This document shows, piece after piece, positions 5,282 through 9,348 of a DNA stretch of 9,348 nt. Location: positions 1-9,348 of the forward strand of contig JAUUWR010000041.1 in assembly GCA_030588935.1 (NCBI GenBank), written 5' to 3'. This DNA is from a bacterium. GTDB taxonomy: Archaea; Nanobdellota; Nanobdellia; Pacearchaeales; GW2011-AR1. The position numbers were made by a program, and so were the translations under genes. Below the pieces are notes generated by a model, which was not told the DNA's origin, made no database searches, and saw only the letters and a list, made by a program, of their open reading frames with translations. Every line of letters starts with the position of its first letter. Position 1 is the first letter of the stretch.

Positions 5282-6301
5282 ATGAAAAAAGAGATAACCA
5301 TATTATTAATCTTACTAATCATCCCATTAATCTCAGCAATAGAAATACAACTAAGCAAAGACACTTACCAACCACAAGAAACTCTGCAGGCAGAAATAAC
5401 AGGAAATTTTATTGACTCATTAACAATAGACAATATTCTCTTATATAAACAAGACATACCAAGGTCAACACCAGTCATATCTGGCTTAACAAAATTCCAG
5501 GACATTTATTATCTTTACATACTCCTCCCAAATCAAGAAGCTAATTTCTCAATTAAAATTGAAAATACAAAATACACAGAAGCAGGTGTAGAAAAAACAG
5601 AAGATATTGTAAAAGAATTTGAAATAAAAACAACAAACCAGTCTGCTTTGCAGATAAATCCTGGATTTATAAAAACAACTGAAGATTCTGAAGACTTTTC
5701 AATAAAAATAAAAGCCCTTTCCATAAATCAAGACATTTCAGCAGAATTAGAAGCAACACAAGAAACACAGGATTTTTCTTTAGCAGAAGATGTTGAAAAA
5801 ACAATAAGTTTTTCGATTTCAGATATTGCAGCAGGAAAAACCGACCTTAAAATTAATGATTATACTATTCCAGTTTTTATTATTGAAAAAACAGAAATTC
5901 AAAATGATTCCCAGGAGCAAAATGAATCAGCAGTAGTCAATAAAACTGAAAACCAGACAAAAATTGACATAACCAATATGACTGAAGAAGAAATTCAATC
6001 CCTGAGTTGTTCTGACATAGGAGAAAAGTGTGAAGATAATGAAAAATGCGATGGAGAAACAAAAGCAAGTTTAGACGGCCCTTGTTGCACTGGCACTTGC
6101 ACTGAAAAAAAGAAATCCAATAAGTGGATTTTAGGCATTGTAATAATAATTATTGTCGCAATAGTTATCTGGTATTTTTATTCTAAATCAAAAAAGAAAC
6201 AAAAACTAAGAAAACATAAAGATATTTTAGAAGAAAAATCCAAGAAGTTTGAGCAGAGAATGGGCGGCGAGGAAATTAGTGGAGGGGTTGGGAGGAGTTG
6301 A
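5282..6301 (+). CDS. Type I membrane protein, beta-rich ectodomain and Cys module
   Basis: This 339-residue exported protein has a signal peptide at 1-19 (MKKE, then ITILLILLIIPLISA). The ectodomain (20-235) alternates hydrophobic and polar residues with few helices, as in tandem Ig-like or other beta-sandwich domains. A strand pattern beginning EIQLSKDTYQPQETLQAEI (21-39) is typical of archaeal surface beta domains. It has seven N-x-S/T sequons, at Asn88, 119, 208, 214, 220, 224 and 232, the last five in a polar linker. Six cysteines follow: 243, 250, 256, 268, 269 and 273. One membrane helix lies at 282-300, then a Lys-rich cytoplasmic tail (301-339). The Cys spacing nearly matches the second module of the upstream 3246 protein, so the two probably belong to one surface assembly or family. 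No enzyme motif is seen. Confidence 0.88.
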   Translation: MKKEITILLILLIIPLISAIEIQLSKDTYQPQETLQAEITGNFIDSLTIDNILLYKQDIPRSTPVISGLTKFQDIYYLYILLPNQEANFSIKIENTKYTEAGVEKTEDIVKEFEIKTTNQSALQINPGFIKTTEDSEDFSIKIKALSINQDISAELEATQETQDFSLAEDVEKTISFSISDIAAGKTDLKINDYTIPVFIIEKTEIQNDSQEQNESAVVNKTENQTKIDITNMTEEEIQSLSCSDIGEKCEDNEKCDGETKASLDGPCCTGTCTEKKKSNKWILGIVIIIIVAIVIWYFYSKSKKKQKLRKHKDILEEKSKKFEQRMGGEEISGGVGRS

Positions 6302-6332
6302 TTATTTTATAATCTTAAATAAAATAGAAAAT

Positions 6333-6340
6333 TATTTAAA
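6333..6340 (+). promoter_or_regulatory. TATA box of the 71-residue protein gene
   Basis: TATTTAAA lies 22-29 nt before the ATG at 6362. The spacing matches the other leaderless genes in the window. Confidence 0.55.
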
Positions 6341-6361
6341 CATTAAAAGCTATAATAAAGT

Positions 6362-6577
6362 ATGGAATATAAGATAAGAGATGTAACCCCGAAAGCATAT
6401 CAATGTGCGTGGGGCACTTGCCCTTCAATTAATGAAGCCGAAAGAAAAGACCAAAAAGTTTATTTAATAGTTGGAAAAGTTGTTAATCCGGCTGATGCTG
6501 GGATTGAGAAAAAAGTTGGAGAAGGTGAAGCTTTAATTGAAGTTCCAAGAGGATTAATTGATGGAATAGTAAGATAA
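6362..6577 (+). CDS. Small conserved protein with CxxxxC motif, function unknown
   Basis: This 71-residue soluble protein has no signal peptide or membrane segment. It reads as a compact beta protein. Cys15 and Cys20 sit in QCAWGTCPSI, followed by strands KVYLIVGKVV (32-41) and a C-terminal GEGEALIEVPRGLIDGI (53-69). I recall similar short proteins with a CP.I...YLIVGK....GEGE..IEVP pattern in archaea and bacteria, none with a function I can name. The two cysteines are too few for a full zinc site in a monomer; they could bind metal as a dimer or form a disulfide. It has its own TATA box and is followed after 28 nt by the methyltransferase gene, probably on one transcript. The length seems complete. 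Confidence 0.8.
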   Translation: MEYKIRDVTPKAYQCAWGTCPSINEAERKDQKVYLIVGKVVNPADAGIEKKVGEGEALIEVPRGLIDGIVR

Positions 6578-6605
6578 TTAAAGAGTTCTTTTTAATTACA
6601 TAAAT

Positions 6606-7163
6606 ATGACTATTGAAAAGCCAAAACTTGCAGACAGACTTGATGATTTCTTGAATAGAATTCTCGCAGGCTTTGTTTACAAACCTTATATAAATTCATT
6701 AGAATTAAAAGCAAATGAAAAAGTATTAGAATTAGGGTGTGGTTCAGGAAATCTCTCAAAATTTATTATTAGCAGATTATCTAACAAAGGCTCTTTAACT
6801 TGTATAGATAATTCCAATTATTGGTTATCAAAAGCAAAAAAGAGATTAAGAGAATACAAAAATATAGAATTCAAATCAGAAAACACAACAACCCAAAAAA
6901 ACCACTACGACATCGCAGTTATACACTACGTCCTACATGACATAAACAAAAATGACAGATTAAGAACAATCAAAACATTAAAAACAAAACTAAAAAACAA
7001 TGGCAAAATCTATATAAGAGAGCCGACAAGGAAAAATCATGGTATGCCTGCCAAAGAAATTGAGGATTTAATGTTATCATCTGGATTAAAGAAGATTTCT
7101 TCAAAAGAAATTTATTCTTTGCCATTAAGGTCTCATTATACAGGAATTTTTGAGAAGAATTAA
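6606..7163 (+). CDS. Class I SAM-dependent methyltransferase
   Basis: This 185-residue protein has a Rossmann-type methyltransferase fold. Motif I is VLELGCGSGNL (40-50), the SAM glycine loop. The acidic residue ending strand 2 is Asp68 in LTCIDNS, expected to bind the ribose hydroxyls. YDIAVIHYVLHDI (101-113) is strand 4 and the following loop, and NGKIYIREP (132-140) is strand 5. The helix before motif I (FVYKPYINSLELKANEKV) is typical of small-molecule or protein methyltransferases of the Methyltransf_25/11 type. No RNA-binding domain or Cys catalytic motif is present, so the substrate is unknown. It lies 28 nt after the 71-residue protein gene with no clear Shine-Dalgarno, so it is likely co-transcribed. 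It is convergent with the 7271 gene. The stretch of bases 6880-7020 uses more C-ending codons than its surroundings. Confidence 0.9.
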   Translation: MTIEKPKLADRLDDFLNRILAGFVYKPYINSLELKANEKVLELGCGSGNLSKFIISRLSNKGSLTCIDNSNYWLSKAKKRLREYKNIEFKSENTTTQKNHYDIAVIHYVLHDINKNDRLRTIKTLKTKLKNNGKIYIREPTRKNHGMPAKEIEDLMLSSGLKKISSKEIYSLPLRSHYTGIFEKN

Positions 7164-7174
7164 TTTTTATTTTT
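7164..7174 (+). terminator. T-rich terminator after the methyltransferase gene
   Basis: Directly after the TAA stop are two T5 runs (7164-7168 and 7170-7174) on the coding strand, the usual archaeal intrinsic termination signal. No stem is needed and none is seen. A 10-bp palindrome, AGCTTAAGCT (7214-7223), follows in the 107-bp gap between the convergent genes. Confidence 0.5.
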
Positions 7175-7270
7175 ATCTATATCTTTATAAATTATTAAGT
7201 TTCTCAGATGAACAGCTTAAGCTTCTGATTCAAGCCATAAATATTTTATAAGATATTGACATTTTTTAAT

Positions 7271-7729
7271 TTATTTTTCCTTCTCTTTCTCCAACTCACC
7301 AACCTTCTCCTCCATCTCCTTCAATTTTTTAGTCAGCATATTTTTTTCAATTATTGAAATTTTAGCAATTTCATCATATCTGTGAAGCTTGACAGTTAAT
7401 GCCGACAGCATGGAACTCAAATCAAAATTCTTAAATTTTAATTCATTAGGCGAAAGTATCTCAACATGAGAAGGCATTGCATGAAAAACAACATTTAAAA
7501 TAGCATTTAAATCCTCTCCAAGAATTTCAACTTCTGAAAAAGCAGAGAATAAATCCTTAACCCCTTCTTTCTCAATTAGTTTAGGTTCATGAATTTTTTT
7601 ACTATTTATCTCAACACCTTCAAGCTCCCCTAATTTATCAACAAGCAATTCCATTGTTTCTTTAATATGTTCAGGAGGCCTTCCAAGTATTTCAAAAATA
7701 AATAATGCTTTTATTTTATCTGATGCCAT
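7271..7729 (-). CDS. Conserved archaeal protein with C-terminal coiled coil, function unknown
   Basis: This 152-residue cytoplasmic protein begins ATG at 7729 with a TATA box 21-32 nt upstream. Residues 5-95 look like an alpha-beta domain of ferredoxin or ACT-like order: strand KALFIFEILG, helix PPEHIKETMELLVDKLGEL, strand VEINSKKIHEPKLI, helix GVKDLFSAF, strand SEVEILG, helix NAILNVVFHAM, and PSHVEILSPNELKFK. Residues 100-152 are helical and end in a highly charged coiled coil (KKLKEMEEKVGELEKEKEK). The block GRPPEHI...KIHEP...MPSHVEI.SP recalls a protein family I believe is common in Pacearchaeota and Woesearchaeota, with no function I can name. The tail suggests oligomerisation or a protein partner. 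It has no signal peptide and its only clear neighbour link is same-strand order with the lamin-tail gene, 315 bp upstream. Confidence 0.82.
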   Translation of the reverse strand: MASDKIKALFIFEILGRPPEHIKETMELLVDKLGELEGVEINSKKIHEPKLIEKEGVKDLFSAFSEVEILGEDLNAILNVVFHAMPSHVEILSPNELKFKNFDLSSMLSALTVKLHRYDEIAKISIIEKNMLTKKLKEMEEKVGELEKEKEK

Positions 7730-7749
7730 TTTAATGTTTAGATCTTCTC

Positions 7750-7761
7750 TTATATCTTTAT
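7750..7761 (-). promoter_or_regulatory. TATA box of the 7729 gene
   Basis: On the minus strand the sequence contains ATAAAGATATAA, 21-32 nt before the ATG at 7729, consistent with a leaderless transcript. Confidence 0.45.
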
Positions 7762-7775
7762 ATTATTTTATTTAC

Positions 7776-7796
7776 TTAAGGGGCTCTACCCCTTAA
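7776..7796. repeat. Perfect GC-containing hairpin, 8-bp stem
   Basis: TTAAGGGG (7776-7783) and CCCCTTAA (7789-7796) pair perfectly around a CTCTA loop, and another CCCC follows at 7801-7804. The shape GGGGCTCTACCCC then CCCC resembles the short GGGGC..GCCCC..CCCC palindromes scattered between genes in many microbes. It is the most GC-rich point in this intergenic region. It lies 47 bp upstream of the 7729 start, outside its TATA box. Confidence 0.6.
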
Positions 7797-7894
7797 AATC
7801 CCCTTTATCTATAATTATTATCCGATATTCTAATTTTATCATATTTTGAACTTTATTAGCTATTTATCAACTTACTCAACTCATCTCTAGAGTA

Positions 7895-7955
7895 ATAATT
7901 TTGACACTATTGGTTAAAAAGAAAAATTTGGTTAGACTTGTCTTCCAAATTTTTC
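7895..7955 (+). repeat. Structured intergenic repeat, copy 2
   Basis: This is the better-folded copy. An 11-bp perfect stem, GAAAAATTTGG (7921-7931) with CCAAATTTTTC (7945-7955), encloses an inner AGAC/GTCT helix with a two-base loop (7934-7943). Compared with 5171-5230, two stem pairs change on both sides (G-C to T-A, and T-A to C-G) and one A/C mismatch becomes G-C. It sits in the 315-bp gap 7730-8044 between two minus-strand genes. That gap otherwise holds the 7776 hairpin, a 14-bp palindrome at 8017-8030 and no open frame worth calling. Confidence 0.72.
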
Positions 7956-8016
7956 CAATAAATACTAGATCCATCTTCTCCCCTTCACAACTTAACATCT
8001 CATAAGATATTAGTAA

Positions 8017-8040
8017 TATTCTATAGAATAGGGCTTTTTT
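8017..8040 (+). terminator. Possible plus-strand terminator: palindrome then T6
   Basis: A 14-bp perfect palindrome (8017-8030, TATTCTATAGAATA) is followed by GGGC and six T residues (8035-8040) on the plus strand. Both flanking genes are on the minus strand, so if it functions it would end an unannotated plus-strand transcript through the structured repeat. Confidence 0.25.
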
Positions 8041-8044
8041 AAAT

Positions 8045-9088
8045 TTAATTAAGCTTATTCAACACCAATAAAACACTCAACCCAACACATAATAACGCAA
8101 AACCAAACACAGAGTATTTCTTAATAAGCTCGCTTTTAGATTCATAAATTACCCCATTTGTTTTCGTATCTTCTTCAATAAGTTTTTCTGTTTTACTTCC
8201 AAGTTTAATAACCTCTCCTGTAGAAGAATTTCCTTCAGAGTCAATAGTTTCTTCTATTAGGTTTTCTGATTCCTGGGGACTATCTTCTTCATCTGCATTT
8301 TCCTTTTCCAAAATCTCTATATTTATCTCAATTTCAGTTACATCTCTTAGTTTAAAAAAGATTTTAGCATCACCTGCAAAATCCTCATAATCCTCCCTAA
8401 TTCTTAAGGCAACTTCTTCAGTTTTATTTCCAGGACCGCTAAATAAATTATAAATATAATACCTTCCTGATAACCATTTGTCATCCCTTTTACTATCTTC
8501 CCCGTATCTATCCGAAATTATCGTATCATTTTCCTCAAATTCAATCCAGACTTTAACATCATATTTTTCATCTTTTAAGTTTTTAACAGTAATCTTAATT
8601 TCAAATTCCTCCCCATTTCTTATTTCATCATCCTCCCAATTCATATCAAGAGAAATTTCTTCTTCATTGCCATCATCTATGTCTTCTTCACCGCAAGAAT
8701 TAGCAGAGCCCTTAGTCATGTCTGTAAATGTCCAATTCCCATCACAATATTGCCATGTTTTGTTGTCATTAGCTGAATCATTCATAATTCCTATTTCATC
8801 AATTAGTTCACTATCATTATAGAGGAAAAGTTGTCCATTATTTAAAAAAATGTAATTCTCTATAACATAATAATCATTAAAAGTTTCATTTAATTCAAGA
8901 ACATTATCATCAGCATCTGCAATCATCCATCCAGTAAGATTAATCTCAACATCACTGTATAATTCAATCCATCCATTTCCACTGTCTCCCCCAGAAGGAT
9001 TTAACTCAATTTCATTTATCCTAACCTCTCCCAAAATTCCACTAATCAAACTTAATAAAATAAATAACCCAACCACTAATTTTTTCAT
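8045..9088 (-). CDS. Secreted lamin-tail-domain protein with C-terminal membrane anchor
   Basis: This 347-residue exported protein has a signal peptide at 1-20 (MKKLVVGLFILLSLISGILG). Residues 21-132 match an LTD (lamin tail) beta-sandwich. VRINEIELNPSGGDSG begins it; GWIELYSD and LTGWMIADAD are the W.EL.N and L.GW.L.D signatures; TWQYCDGNWTFTDMTKGSANS is the characteristic end. Cys115 and Cys132 could form a disulfide. An acidic hinge (133-145) leads to a second beta domain at about 146-260 resembling CARDB/Ig-like surface domains (NGEEFEIKITVKNL). An acidic Ser/Thr-rich linker (261-325) follows, then one membrane helix (327-344) with a three-residue tail. It has nine N-x-S/T sequons. In prokaryotes LTD modules occur on secreted nucleases and surface proteins. 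No nuclease motif is present, so adhesion or envelope structure is the likelier role. Unlike the + strand surface proteins it lacks the Cys module and basic tail. Confidence 0.9.
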   Translation of the reverse strand: MKKLVVGLFILLSLISGILGEVRINEIELNPSGGDSGNGWIELYSDVEINLTGWMIADADDNVLELNETFNDYYVIENYIFLNNGQLFLYNDSELIDEIGIMNDSANDNKTWQYCDGNWTFTDMTKGSANSCGEEDIDDGNEEEISLDMNWEDDEIRNGEEFEIKITVKNLKDEKYDVKVWIEFEENDTIISDRYGEDSKRDDKWLSGRYYIYNLFSGPGNKTEEVALRIREDYEDFAGDAKIFFKLRDVTEIEINIEILEKENADEEDSPQESENLIEETIDSEGNSSTGEVIKLGSKTEKLIEEDTKTNGVIYESKSELIKKYSVFGFALLCVGLSVLLVLNKLN

Positions 9089-9110
9089 AAAAATAAACTA
9101 TCTTAAAAGT

Positions 9111-9120
9111 TTTTAAGAAT
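9111..9120 (-). promoter_or_regulatory. Possible TATA region of the lamin-tail gene
   Basis: On the minus strand ATTCTTAAAA lies 22-32 nt before the ATG at 9088, inside the 49-bp gap after the upstream small gene. It overlaps a short inverted repeat (CTTAAAA, GT, TTTTAAG at 9102-9117). The match is moderate. Confidence 0.35.
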
Positions 9121-9137
9121 TTATGTCTGGTAATATA

Positions 9138-9305
9138 TTAATTAAATCTTCTATAAGGTTGTCTATATTGAGAAGCTCTATATGAAGCAAGATATTGTAA
9201 TTGTTGTCTTAATGGAGCTAAAATTTCTCTAAGTTCTTTTATTCTCTCTTTCTCAACAATCTTCTCTAACTTTTCTTTTTTTACTAAAATAGGATTATAC
9301 CACAT
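9138..9305 (-). CDS. 55-residue basic protein, function unknown
   Basis: A short frame starts with ATG at 9305-9303 (MWYNPILVKKEKLEKIVEKE...) and ends with TAA at 9140-9138. Residues 9-37 are highly charged and helical (KKEKLEKIVEKERIKELREI). The tail 38-55 is rich in Tyr, Arg and Gln (YLASYRASQYRQPYRRFN). Support for a real gene is the strong TATA box at 9328-9335 in the expected leaderless position, same strand as the lamin-tail gene 49 bp downstream, and low-complexity but protein-like composition. I know no family for it. The basic aromatic tail could contact RNA, DNA or another protein; this is a guess. No Cys, signal peptide or membrane segment is present. Confidence 0.6.
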   Translation of the reverse strand: MWYNPILVKKEKLEKIVEKERIKELREILAPLRQQLQYLASYRASQYRQPYRRFN

Positions 9306-9327
9306 ATTCTAATCAATAATTTAAATT

Positions 9328-9335
9328 ATTTAAAT
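9328..9335 (-). promoter_or_regulatory. TATA box of the 55-residue protein gene
   Basis: ATTTAAAT sits 23-30 nt before the ATG at 9305. A second ATTTAAAT at 9319-9326 lies within a 16-bp perfect palindrome (AATAATTTAAATTATT, 9315-9330), but it is closer to the start than usual. Confidence 0.55.
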
Positions 9336-9348
9336 CTTTAGTAATAAT

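Noticed and set aside
5533..5724. Minus-strand open frame inside the 5282 gene
   Set aside because: Antisense shadow; the sense frame has signal peptide, sequons and anchor.
7204..7228. AGCTTAAGCT palindrome with outer TCAGA/TCTGA between convergent genes
   Set aside because: The arms are offset by a 5-nt insertion and the centre has no loop, so no good hairpin forms; no second copy seen.
8478..8822. Plus-strand open frame of 114 codons inside the lamin-tail gene
   Set aside because: It is very Ser-rich low-complexity sequence caused by the Asp/Glu codons of the real gene on the other strand; no promoter or domain.

Overview
The window looks like chromosomal DNA of an AT-rich archaeon, most likely a small-genome DPANN lineage (Pacearchaeota, Woesearchaeota or Nanoarchaeota-like). 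The strongest reason is a one-chain archaeal DNA primase, in which the PriS catalytic domain is fused to the Fe-S domain of PriL, as known from Nanoarchaeum equitans. Other support is the near absence of Shine-Dalgarno sequences, archaeal TATA boxes about 20-30 nt before most start codons (leaderless transcription), and several small archaeal-type proteins of unknown function. I see no tRNA, rRNA, CRISPR array, integrase or transposase.

Layout. 1-570 (-): N-terminal 190 residues of a secreted or anchored Cys-rich protein cut by the window edge. 571-793: divergent promoter region with a long imperfect inverted repeat. 794-2383 (+): fused primase. 2455-2718 (-) and 2843-3190 (+): a divergent pair, a small conserved archaeal protein and a winged-helix regulator, bracketed by a 19-bp exact direct repeat that includes a TATA box. 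3246-5087 (+) and 5282-6301 (+): two type I membrane proteins (signal peptide, large ectodomain, Cys module, one membrane helix, basic tail). 6362-6577 and 6606-7163 (+): a 71-residue conserved protein and a class I SAM methyltransferase, probably co-transcribed. 7271-7729 (-): conserved protein with a coiled-coil tail. 7730-8044: 315-bp intergenic region with structured elements. 8045-9088 (-): secreted lamin-tail-domain protein with a C-terminal anchor. 9138-9305 (-): 55-codon gene.

Four of the ten genes encode exported, mostly single-pass surface proteins. The two larger + strand ones share a Cys module next to the membrane, which suggests a common cell-surface role; that is inference. The remaining genes are replication, regulation and small conserved proteins with no obvious pathway link.

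The most notable unexplained signal is a roughly 60-nt intergenic element in two copies (5171-5230 and 7895-7955). Both fold into the same stem-loop, and several of their differences preserve base pairing. A third locus just upstream of the primase matches only the left part. This could be a structured RNA family or a small dispersed repeat. I do not see a multi-gene defence or biosynthetic system.
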